Notes under the pieces: generated by a model
Database searches by the model: none
Told to the model about the DNA's origin: nothing
What the model saw: the letters and a program-made list of their open reading frames with translations, nothing else
Source: Tritrichomonas musculus
Taxonomy: Eukaryota; Parabasalia; Tritrichomonadida; Tritrichomonadidae
NCBI GenBank assembly: GCA_039105265.1
Contig: JAPFFF010000056.1
Coordinates: 310,001 to 374,000 of the forward strand
Direction of reading: 5' to 3'
DNA: 64,000 nt
Position numbers and translations under genes: made by a program
Shown here: positions 55,992 to 64,000 of the stretch, in pieces
Layout of the letters: every line of letters starts with the position of its first letter
Numbering within the stretch: position 1 is the first letter of the stretch

Positions 55992-58900
55992 ATGTTTACG
56001 ATAGAGCAAGCAGGTAGTATCAAAAGGGTAAATACAATAGATGAATTAATAATAGAATACATAAAACAATATGCCACTTCATGTGGGTGTAAGTGTAATA
56101 ACGGAAATAATTTGGGGTCAAGCTTGAATACCGAGGAATTGAAAGAATTATTGAAACCTTACGCAAAGCTTACGAATCTTGATGAGTACGCAAAGCTTAC
56201 GAGCTTAAGCGAGTACGCTAAAGCGCAGGACTTACAGTCTTATGCGAAAACAACTGATTTATTCGATTATTTGAAAACAGAGGAATTCAATAAAAAATTA
56301 TTAAAGTATGCTAGTAGTGAAGAAATTCAAAACGCTGTTAATACATTACGTGATTACGTTGTTAACAATTTTGCATTATCAACTGACATACCTGAAATAC
56401 CTACAGATTTGGTTAATGAATCTGCTTTGACAACTGCTTTGGAACCATACACGAAAACAGAAGACTTGCCAGATATGACATTGTATGCAAAAAAAGAAGA
56501 CTTGTCAGAGATACCCACAGTTCTCAAAAATAGTGAGTTGCAATTGAACATAAGAGACCAATTATCAGACGAAATGTTTCAGAAATTGATGGCTAATGAT
56601 GTTAACCCATTATCAGCTCAAGCATCAATGTGTTTAACAAGTATGGCAGCTAATGAAGGTCTTCAAGCAGCTTTGGATTCTTGTGCCAGAGAATATGTTT
56701 CAAAAGAAGACCTCCCAAAGATTATTGAGCAAGTGAAAAGCGAAATCCCAGAGATTATTGAGGGACAAACAACTATTCAATTCACAATCGCCAATAATAC
56801 AATTCTTGATTTGGATTACGACCCATATCATATACTGATTGAGCAATATGGGTTGGATATTGTATCATCAGACAGTTACTATACGGCCCATTATGTTCAC
56901 GCAGACTATTCGTACAATGACGATGATGATAATCTACCCTCTCAGATACTGCGTATGGAAGGAAGTGATTCTAGTCTTTGGTATCTGTATAACTCCCATG
57001 AATTAATCAATCCAGGAACTGGTGAAACACCTGAAATATTATCATGTTCAATAACCAAAACTGTCGAACCAACAGACAAAAACGCTTATTCGGCTAGATA
57101 TGTGTCAAACACTTATGCGTTAAAATCTGATATTCCAGAAATAATTGATAAAACAATTACTTTCAATCAAGAATTAGAATTAACTTATGATGAAGGTAAT
57201 AGTATTAATACTCTTTCGGTTCTTTATACTAATGCAAGTCAATATTTTGAAAAATGGAAACAATATGGAATGTTATTTGATGGATATGATAAGACTGATG
57301 AAAGTATTAAATATCAAGGAATATTCACTATATCAAGTATTAATAATAATGATTATGTTTTAAATAATGGTGTTCAAAATATAGCATTAACATTAGAAAT
57401 GAGTTCAAGTTGTGGAGTTGTTTATGATTTTGATAACCAACATAGAATCAATGTAATAAGTTGTTATATTGCAAATGAAGATTATGATGAAACGAACTTA
57501 AACAGTGTTGTTAATCTTGCATTTCTCCAAGATAAATACGCTCTCAAAACAGAGATTCCAACAATTCCAACAGATTTGGTTAATGAATCTGCATTGAATA
57601 CTGTATTATATGGCACTGAATTGAATATTGAATATCCTGCAAAATTATATGACGGTGCATATATTACCCCTAAGCCACCAAATGCTGGAGTTCATTTGGT
57701 ATTTGATGTTAATTGGGGAGATAATCAAGATGATGATATTATGCATATTGATGTAATATTTAAACCAAATGGCTCTACTAACACTTTTGATTGCTTGGAC
57801 AGATATGATAGCAATGGTAAACGCATTGATAGAATAATATGGCGTCATGATGATGGACAAATTGTATATGTATCGTATATTGCAGCACATAGAAATAATA
57901 ATCCTATAGCATATAATTTCATTAGAGCACAAATCGAATCACCATTTATCAAAGACTCGAATGTTGTTGATGAAAGTCCAGAACGATTCACAATTCAATG
58001 TATACAGAATGATAGTGGTTGTGCAATCCCAGATGAATATATAAGAAGAGTATTAACAACTAAAAATATAATCGTAAAGTTCAAACGAAATGCCGAAGAT
58101 ACAACATATGAAGAAGCTGAATATACTTATTCTGGACGAAAGGGTGCAAATCTCATATACAAATCAGTAAGTAGTGAGTCAAGCGAATCAATAGATATTC
58201 GTGTAGCTACACGTATTGTCTCATTGAGAGCCGCAGACGATACACTAACCAATATATATGATGCATCTATCACATTAATCAGCAACCAACCTGTGAACGA
58301 TAATATGATTTCATCTGTGAAATATGTGAATGATAATTTTGCATTGAAGTCCGAATCTGATGAAAAATATGTTCCCAAAGAAGGTAATTCAACTATTAAT
58401 GGAGCGTTGACAGCTAATTGTACAACTTCAAGTAATGCTTTATCTGTTTTCTCATCATATGATAATAAATGTGTTATTAAGTTTGGTGTATTAAATAGTG
58501 ATAATTATGGATTATTACGATATAGTAGAACTGATAATAGTGATAAATTTGTTACATTAGCAATAGGTGGTTATAATTATATAACTTGTAAACATTTAAA
58601 TAATGATCTTAATAATGTTGATAGAAATATTACTTTAATTTATAAAACAATTATTGAAAAAGATTTAGTTGTAAAAGGTACAATTACATCCAATGGTTCA
58701 ACTACCATCACCCACTACTCCCCAATCGAGTCATCTGTAAATTCAATAAATGATTTCGTTATTGGAGCTCCAGTATATATGACTGGTAAGGTTTATAAAC
58801 ATGATGGTGATACGTGGATATCTTCAACTGTGAATGATACAACAGATTGTATTTGCAGTGTCAAAACTACTGGTTCATGGAAAGAATATGTTGGTATTTG

Positions 58901-59138
58901 TGTTAGAATTGACCAAAAAAATAATTGTATTACCTTCAGTTCCCATGGTGATTATCTTGTAAAAGTTGATGATTCATCTTGTTATGGTATTGGAGATGAA
59001 GTATTTATTGATAATGAAGACAATAAATTGAAGATTCTTAGTGGTGAAACTGCAATAACATCAAAGATTAAACGTATGACTGTGGGGGTTATCACTGCAA
59101 TAATAGATGATAAAACACTTGCTGTATTCAAAAACTGA
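55992..59138 (+). CDS. Fibre-like surface protein of element D
   Basis: About 1048 residues starting MFTIEQAGSIKRVNTIDELI, like the fibre of A. A tandem heptad-like region (YAKLTNLDEYAKLTSLSEYAKAQ) is followed by SELQLNIRDQLSDEMFQKLM and TTIQFTIANNTILDLDYD modules that match A closely, then several beta modules not seen in A, and a C-terminal beta domain (SINDFVIGAPVYMTGKVYKHDG...YGIGDEVFIDNE). Modular fibre architecture; host-contact role inferred. Its end overlaps the next minus-strand gene by 11 bp. Confidence 0.6.
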   Translation: MFTIEQAGSIKRVNTIDELIIEYIKQYATSCGCKCNNGNNLGSSLNTEELKELLKPYAKLTNLDEYAKLTSLSEYAKAQDLQSYAKTTDLFDYLKTEEFNKKLLKYASSEEIQNAVNTLRDYVVNNFALSTDIPEIPTDLVNESALTTALEPYTKTEDLPDMTLYAKKEDLSEIPTVLKNSELQLNIRDQLSDEMFQKLMANDVNPLSAQASMCLTSMAANEGLQAALDSCAREYVSKEDLPKIIEQVKSEIPEIIEGQTTIQFTIANNTILDLDYDPYHILIEQYGLDIVSSDSYYTAHYVHADYSYNDDDDNLPSQILRMEGSDSSLWYLYNSHELINPGTGETPEILSCSITKTVEPTDKNAYSARYVSNTYALKSDIPEIIDKTITFNQELELTYDEGNSINTLSVLYTNASQYFEKWKQYGMLFDGYDKTDESIKYQGIFTISSINNNDYVLNNGVQNIALTLEMSSSCGVVYDFDNQHRINVISCYIANEDYDETNLNSVVNLAFLQDKYALKTEIPTIPTDLVNESALNTVLYGTELNIEYPAKLYDGAYITPKPPNAGVHLVFDVNWGDNQDDDIMHIDVIFKPNGSTNTFDCLDRYDSNGKRIDRIIWRHDDGQIVYVSYIAAHRNNNPIAYNFIRAQIESPFIKDSNVVDESPERFTIQCIQNDSGCAIPDEYIRRVLTTKNIIVKFKRNAEDTTYEEAEYTYSGRKGANLIYKSVSSESSESIDIRVATRIVSLRAADDTLTNIYDASITLISNQPVNDNMISSVKYVNDNFALKSESDEKYVPKEGNSTINGALTANCTTSSNALSVFSSYDNKCVIKFGVLNSDNYGLLRYSRTDNSDKFVTLAIGGYNYITCKHLNNDLNNVDRNITLIYKTIIEKDLVVKGTITSNGSTTITHYSPIESSVNSINDFVIGAPVYMTGKVYKHDGDTWISSTVNDTTDCICSVKTTGSWKEYVGICVRIDQKNNCITFSSHGDYLVKVDDSSCYGIGDEVFIDNEDNKLKILSGETAITSKIKRMTVGVITAIIDDKTLAVFKN

Positions 59139-59562
59139 GCATAGTAATTATCTTACAAGACATGTATGCAGAAAGATTAATATTCAATTTATCGTGAACA
59201 AGCTTTTGAAGGAATTCATTTCTTGTAGCAGATGGTTGATCCAAGATGAGTTGTTTATTTTCATTTGCAAATGCTAATACTTTATTACGTTGTTCATCAT
59301 TGAGATTCTTTGATTTATTTAATGGGAATGAACGGTTTGTTCGTCTATGGATGACTTTTCTAGGCTCTGCTACACAGTCACAAGCTTTAGCTTTGGTATT
59401 GTTTTGCAAGTCAATTGTATGTTCTTCTAACGAATTCTCTTCACCACTTTGTGGTTCACTATTAGACGAACTGTCTTTTTTTTGTTCAGTATGTACCCAT
59501 AATTTTAATGTATACAAATCAGCTATTATATCATCGATTTTTCTTATTATTTCGTTTGTCAT
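59128..59562 (-). CDS. Small conserved protein near the polymerase (element D)
   Basis: 144 residues; the C-terminal part (LNDEQRNKVLAFANENK...LNINLSAYM) matches the 116-residue protein of A (11352-11702). The N-terminus differs. A hairpin micro-element at 59382-59393 encodes NNTKAKACDC in the middle, similar to SNTQAKACDI in the D polymerase. Possible DNA-binding or regulatory role. Confidence 0.6.
   Translation of the reverse strand: MTNEIIRKIDDIIADLYTLKLWVHTEQKKDSSSNSEPQSGEENSLEEHTIDLQNNTKAKACDCVAEPRKVIHRRTNRSFPLNKSKNLNDEQRNKVLAFANENKQLILDQPSATRNEFLQKLVHDKLNINLSAYMSCKIITMLSF
59382..59412. repeat. Hairpin micro-element (NTxAKACD type)
   Basis: AAGCT-tt-AGCTT (59382-59393) with an adjoining degenerate TTG...CAA arm. 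The minus-strand reading LQNNTKAKACDC parallels LQSNTQAKACDI at 61928-61965. Confidence 0.65.
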
Positions 59563-60413
59563 TTGTTAAGAATAAAAAAATAACTATTTAGTTATAATTA
59601 ATAAAATAATTATTCGCAGTTAAGCCACTAACAAAAGGTGCACATGATTGATTTGGTAAAACAATCATCTTTGTATGACATCCTGTGAGAGCATTCTTGT
59701 TTACCGTTATTTTACTCATTTTATTGTTTTGCATCTGAAGATTTATATTCTTACCAAGCTTAATTGATTGATTATCAATAATAGATTTGTAATCGGAAGA
59801 CACAATATGATTCTTCTTTAAAGATACACCTTTTAGTTTGAGTGATTTGGTTTGCCCATTACTGTTAAATATAGTATAACATTTAGGTGCAAGAGCTATC
59901 ATGTTTTCACCATATTTTTCAATGGCACATCCCAATATCTTTTTTTCGTCTTGAATAGTGTTGATTGATGGGTTAGGCATGAATTTATATACATTCTTGT
60001 CGTAGAACTCTTTGTTTTTAATAACGTAATCAAATAATTGTTCAGGACCTTCATTTGGGTTCCCAGCAACTGCAAAATATGCTGAATCAGTATCACCCTC
60101 TATAAAATGTAGTCTATCCATATCAAAACAATTATTCATAAAATCGTAATAAAATGTGAGATACCAAAACTTTGCGTTATCAAGAGTCCACAATGATTCT
60201 TGAATGCATGTATTGCAATGATATGATTTGGGTGATTGTTGAATTAAAAATGTATTATCACTTAATTGTGCTCCACCCATATAAGTTTGAGAGATGATAT
60301 ATTGATAAGCTTTATTTGCATCACATATCTTGACTTTACTGAATTTCTCAGAGTTCATCCCATCATATCCATATGAACCGTTCATAGATATTTTATAAAA
60401 TTTCTCATTCGCT

Positions 60414-60445
60414 ACGCTCAAGTCTCCTTCAGAGCCATTACCCTT
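60414..60445. repeat. Possible further micro-insert in the D polymerase
   Basis: The segment GSEGDLSVAN is absent from the same place in the A polymerase (KAHGNEKFYK against KGN...EKFYK). The DNA is locally GC-richer, but its hairpins are imperfect. Confidence 0.4.
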
Positions 60446-61931
60446 TGTTTTTCCTGAGATAATATCCTGACGTTTTTGCATAAAAGTGCTAACAAATTCA
60501 TTAAATCCTGTATGAGCTTCATATTGTGAAACAGATTTAACATCATCAATAATCAATCCGTGGTCTAACAGAAACCAGAGATAATAATTTGAGAAAATCA
60601 TGTATTCATCATGAGTATCAAGAAGCATTGTAAGCTTGCGTTCTTCCATATCAGTAGAAGTTAATTTATTTGTTTTCATGTAATTGTACATATAAGTGCC
60701 AATTGTTGATTCATCGTTTTTGATATTGATATTGCGAAACACAGGAGGTAAATTGATAAAATAGTTTATTTTAGAGGTGGGACATTTTAGTTTAACTTCA
60801 GCGTAGAACAAATATGATGGTTTATTTGAGAATCTTGATGAGTTTGTTATGATATCGAGGCATCTCTTTTTTGAAGCTTTATCTTTAACATCAATTCGTC
60901 TAATAAATGCTCCAGGCATATACATTATACCTCCATGATACTTATTAAATTCATGTTTACAAGATGAGAATGATGATGGATACAAAGAATTAAAATCGAT
61001 ACCAACAACATGAGATTGAACATTAGAAGTATCATATGACAAAACTCCTTTATTGTCAATATAGCGAAATTTATTAATATGAGTCTCATCTTTAATGTTT
61101 ACTCGATGCATTACATTAGAGAGTCCTCCTGTGATAGCATTTCTTATTGAATAATATTCACGTTCATCGTTGATGAGTGTTGGTAAATGATGTAATTTAC
61201 AATATTTTTTTAATTGGATTCTTAGAGCTGTTATTTTAGGGTCATCACGTTTACGAAGTTTATTACATTCGGCACATGCTAATAAGCAGTTATCAATTTG
61301 GTGACCTTTATTATTGTCAATTCTATCTAATGTAGGCTTATTTTGATAAGTAAAATGTTCATGACATAAATGGCATCTCCCTTTATTTGGGTCGTCATAC
61401 ATTTTCATAAAAGCTTCAAAATCATTTTCTGATACACATTTTGTCAAATCTCGTTGTGGTTTTTTAGGGTTTAATCTATTGTATTTCTCATCTTGGTTAT
61501 AATAACTATCACATTTATATTGCCACCATTTCTTGCTTGGTTTGAATGTATTGTATTTATTTGTAATCCCAATGTTGTTCCTTGGATTAAAATCTTTATA
61601 AGCCAAAGCATATTTGATGCATGAAGCATTCTTTGATAATGAGAGATTTGAAAGTAAATCAACATTGTATTGAGCATTGAGTGCTATTAAATTATCAATA
61701 GGTTTAATCATCATTTCAACATCATTATCATTGTATGCTAATAGGTAGTCCCATCGTGTTGCAAAACGTTTTGAATCTTCAAGATAAGCATCATATTCTT
61801 CTTTAGTAAGAGGATTCTTTTGATTGAGATAGCTATAAAAATCATCATATGAAAATGGTTCTGATTTTGATAATACTTCATTGTAGTTCTTATCGTTGAT
61901 TGCTTCGTAAGGAAACACACCTTTTATATCA

Positions 61932-62009
61932 CAAGCTTTAGCTTGGGTATTGCTTTGCAATTCATTGATACCACCACAAACGCTCACGTTTGAGTCAACG
62001 ATTACGTTG
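61932..62009. repeat. Cluster of four hairpins in frame in the D polymerase
   Basis: CAAGCT-tt-AGCTTG (61932-61945), TTGC-ttt-GCAA (61950-61960), AAACG-ctca-CGTTT (61978-61991) and CAACG-atta-CGTTG (61996-62009). The encoded residues lie between DFG and KGVFPYEAIN, where the A polymerase has about 19 fewer residues. Confidence 0.8.
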
Positions 62010-62341
62010 CCAAAATCTTCACCAAATTGCTTTAATGTACCTCCTGCAACAAATGATTGAGCATCTATGAATCTCAATTTAGTTGGATGATTATCTGATG
62101 TAAGAATGAATTGTTTTAATGAAGATAGGGTGCCAATTATTGAATTTTGTTCGACTTTCCAGAAAGAATGATTAAAATATTGTTTAAATAGATTGCTGTC
62201 AAAACGTGATGAGTTAAACCCAAATATAGTAATTACATTCATATTTTTGTTAATAGAGGTATCTGGTAAGAATGATTCATAATATGAGAATAGATAAAAA
62301 AAAAATTGGCCGAAAGTTTTGGCATAAAATTTGGTAATCAT

Positions 62342-62736
62342 GTTATTTATATAATAAAAAACAAAATATTACTTTTTCATTAAATTTGGCTCCTTGAATT
62401 TTTTAAAAATATAAGATCATTATATGATCCAATTCTACCCATTTTCAAAAATTTGATTATATTTTTTTGTTTTTAATTAAATATTATAATTTTTATTTAT
62501 ATTATAAGAATAAAATTTTTTAATTTTATTTTCATTTTGAGATAGAAATAAAAAATTGTGTAATTTTTAACAATGTTAAAAAAAATATAAATATCTTTTA
62601 TTATGCTCCACCCGGTCTTGAGTTATTTGAAATATAAATGAAAAATTTATTTTAATATATAAAAAATAACTCAATATTATGTTATATAAAATGTGTTTTT
62701 CAAAACAATCATTATTTATGTAGTAAAAATAAAACG
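62342..62736. other. AT-rich spacer, probable host DNA
   Basis: No gene. About 85% A+T apart from a short GC patch CTCCACCCGGTCTTG (about 62606-62620). An 11-bp inverted repeat TTGAGTTATTT / AAATAACTCAA spans 62618-62674. No element terminus recognised. Confidence 0.4.
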
Positions 62737-63099
62737 ATGATCAAAATAAATTCAAAATTTTCAAAATCTTTAAAAGAAGCATTCAAATTTGATAATAATC
62801 ATTTTTATTTCATTTTTAATTTAGGTAAAAAAAACACATCCACCTGGAGCACTGATGATGTTTCAAGATATTTGGAACAGATTGGACTTTGCCAATATTC
62901 AAAAGCATTTGCTGAATTTTGTGGAAAGGAAATTTCTCCCAAACTTTATTCAGCCCATTTAAGCCAACGCCGCAAGAAAATGATTGAAAAAAACTTGAAA
63001 CAAAATGAACATCAAGCTGATTCTCAACCAAAAGTCGATTTCAAAGGAAATCGCAATAAATTGATTGAATTGATTAAAAAGCAAAAAAGAGAAGGATGA
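62737..63099 (+). CDS. SAM-domain-like protein fragment, probable host gene
   Basis: 120 residues. From about residue 31, STWSTDDVSRYLEQIGLCQYSKAFAEF reads as the first three helices of a sterile alpha motif (W..DDV..+L..IGL.QY...F). The expected central part is altered, and LSQRRKKMIEKNL may be the last helix. TTTTTAATTTAG just before the SAM start (to 62822) could be an intron 3' end, so the first 30 codons may not be coding. No element gene resembles it. Could be a degraded or multi-exon host gene. Confidence 0.45.
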   Translation: MIKINSKFSKSLKEAFKFDNNHFYFIFNLGKKNTSTWSTDDVSRYLEQIGLCQYSKAFAEFCGKEISPKLYSAHLSQRRKKMIEKNLKQNEHQADSQPKVDFKGNRNKLIELIKKQKREG

Positions 63100-63460
63100 A
63101 AATTTCCAGTTCTTCTAACAATGAACCATCAGAATAAGTGAGATTATTTCTAATGAAATCGTTTTCAATAAACAATTTCAAATTTATTAATTTTATTTGT
63201 AATTGTTTTTTTAAAAAAATAGAAGGAAAATGTGTTGTTATACTCTAGTAATAATAATAAAAGAATTTTTATATAAAATTTTTATCATAAACACAAACAA
63301 AAGTGAAAAAATCTAAATAATCATTTCCAGCATAATCAACTGAAAGACATGTTACAATATTTAATCCAATCCAAAACACATTTTAAATGATAAATTCAAA
63401 TTCAAATTAGATAAAAAAATAATCAGATCAATAAATTAAAAATGTTTATTTCAATGATTT
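63100..63460. other. Gene-free AT-rich spacer
   Basis: About 360 bp between two convergent host-like ORFs. Long A/T runs; nothing recognisable. Confidence 0.5.
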
Positions 63461-64000
63461 TTATAAATCATGAAAAATTGATATAAATGCGCCAAGATGA
63501 TCTAGAAGCCAATTGATCAAATCTTCCTTGCAGCAATTTCTTTGTGGTATGACAATTTTATTTTCACTGAATTTTTTGATTAATTGTATAAATTCCCAAT
63601 AATGTATTTTTGTTAGTAATGTTTCATCTTCTAAACAGAATTTTTTTCTTATATTTTCATCCAATAATTTTCTTCTGAATTCTTTTTTCGATAATTTGAT
63701 TTGGAAACTTTTTGCCGAGGAAGTTGTCAATAATTTGCCGTTAGTGCATTGCCCAACCCCCAAAGTAAAAGATCGATGTGTGATCTTTTTTCTTTTTTTT
63801 TTTTGCTTGTTTGTAAATCATCATCAATAAATTCATATACGAATGTTATAAGATAATCAATAACATCTTCGGGTGAAACAATAGGATCATCAAAAGGACA
63901 AAATCCTGCATAAAACATCATAGCTTTGGCAACTTGTTGCGGCGAAAAAGGTTTGTCTTGTGCAATTCCTTCTTTAGTTATATTTTCATCATAAAAATCA
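63461..64000 (-). pseudogene. C-terminal part of an unrecognised host gene, cut by window edge
   Basis: The minus-strand frame open from the right edge (PFSPQQVAKAMMFYAGFCPFDDPIVSPEDVIDYLITFVYEF) and the frame to its left (KSFQIKLSKKEFRRKLLDENIRKKFCLEDETLL...) look like one helical protein. They meet at a long A run near 63785-63803, where the frame shifts. A host frameshift, a homopolymer sequencing error or an intron could explain this. Phe- and Asp-rich helical repeats; no family recognised. Partial because the gene continues beyond 64000. Confidence 0.4.

Larger units (their letters stand above)
54496..62270. mobile_element. Element D: partial Polinton/Maverick copy related to A, broken
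   Basis: It keeps four genes in the order and orientation of A: large conserved gene (minus), fibre (plus), small gene (orientation minus, opposite to A) and polymerase (minus). No capsid, integrase, ATPase or terminal repeats are present, so it is a fragment with both ends lost. Protein similarity to A is high in fibre and polymerase. Old, broken, about two major losses. Boundaries are approximate. Confidence 0.7.
59588..62341 (-). pseudogene. polB: Protein-primed type B DNA polymerase of element D, with HNH-like domain
   Basis: About 917 codons. Exonuclease part FGFNSSRFDSNLF and YNDNDVEMM; an HNH/endonuclease VII-like zinc domain near 322-362 (CHLCHEHF...RIDNNKGHQIDNC..AC..CN); polymerase motif A DFNSLYPSSF (about 447), motif B NGSYGYDGMN (about 655), motif C GDTDSAYF (about 752). 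Very similar to the polymerase of A. Extra segments relative to A coincide with hairpin micro-elements at 61932-62009 and near 60414-60445. D as a whole is broken, so this is listed as a remnant. Confidence 0.85.

Noticed and set aside
41061-62270. C and D as one single element
   Set aside because: D resembles A much more closely than C does, orientation of the shared large gene differs between C and D, and a gene-free junction separates them. Not fully excluded.
59588-62341. Intein in the D polymerase
   Set aside because: An HNH-like domain is present but no splice-junction Cys/Ser/Asn pattern or Hint blocks are visible, and it is not placed in a polymerase motif.
62600-62680. tRNA or small RNA gene around the CTCCACCCGGTCTTG patch
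   Set aside because: No cloverleaf or A/B box could be traced; only an 11-bp AT-rich inverted repeat is seen.
1-64000. Prokaryotic or free viral genome
   Set aside because: No ribosome-binding pattern precedes the starts; a MULE with 9-bp duplications, nested Polintons and a SAM-like domain point to a eukaryotic chromosome.

Overview
The window is AT-rich eukaryotic DNA. It is filled almost end to end by Polinton/Maverick-type virus-like elements, most of them nested in one another, with one Mutator-like (MULE) DNA transposon and about 1.7 kb of probable host sequence at the right end. The standard genetic code is used. Genes are tightly packed and leaders are very short: a T-rich tract, then often a TCA-like triplet a few bases before ATG. 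A microbial eukaryote rich in Mavericks fits best. A trichomonad is my first guess, with Entamoeba invadens or a glomeromycete fungus as alternatives. This host guess is inference only.

Layout: Element A runs from before position 1 to about 41060 and is split by element B. It carries capsid, integrase, a small jelly-roll-like gene, structural genes of unknown role, a fibre gene, DNA polymerase B, a packaging ATPase and small conserved genes. It is broken. Element B (11788-38184, 26.4 kb) has 596-bp terminal inverted repeats that agree wherever I compared them, a short target duplication and a full, intact-looking gene set, so it looks whole and very young. Element C (about 41061-54100, mostly inverted relative to A) begins at A's right end inside a gene that A also has, so A probably landed in C, giving a B-in-A-in-C nest. 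C is older and broken, and its integrase gene holds the MULE (44095-47427, 9-bp target duplication). Element D (about 54496-62270) is a partial, old copy related to A, with fibre and polymerase genes but no capsid, integrase or ATPase. From about 62340 the sequence looks like host DNA: a SAM-domain-like ORF and the end of an unrecognised gene.

How the genes fit together: the polymerase (protein-primed type B) would copy the linear element and the retroviral-type integrase would insert it. The A32/FtsK-like ATPase would package DNA into a shell made of the double-jelly-roll capsid and minor capsid proteins. Very long coiled-coil and beta-rich proteins look like surface fibres. HNH and GIY-YIG genes look like hitch-hiking endonucleases. 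Five gene families recur in A, B and C, which shows a common ancestral plan.

The least explained signal is a family of tiny paired hairpins (stems of 4-7 bp, loops of about 3 nt). They sit in frame inside unrelated genes of A, B and D and in some intergenic DNA. Related copies differ by compensatory stem changes, and some are absent from orthologous genes in the neighbouring element. A second unexplained signal is an array of eight TTGGGnnnCCCAA-like hairpins spaced 20-22 bp apart in B's non-coding centre.
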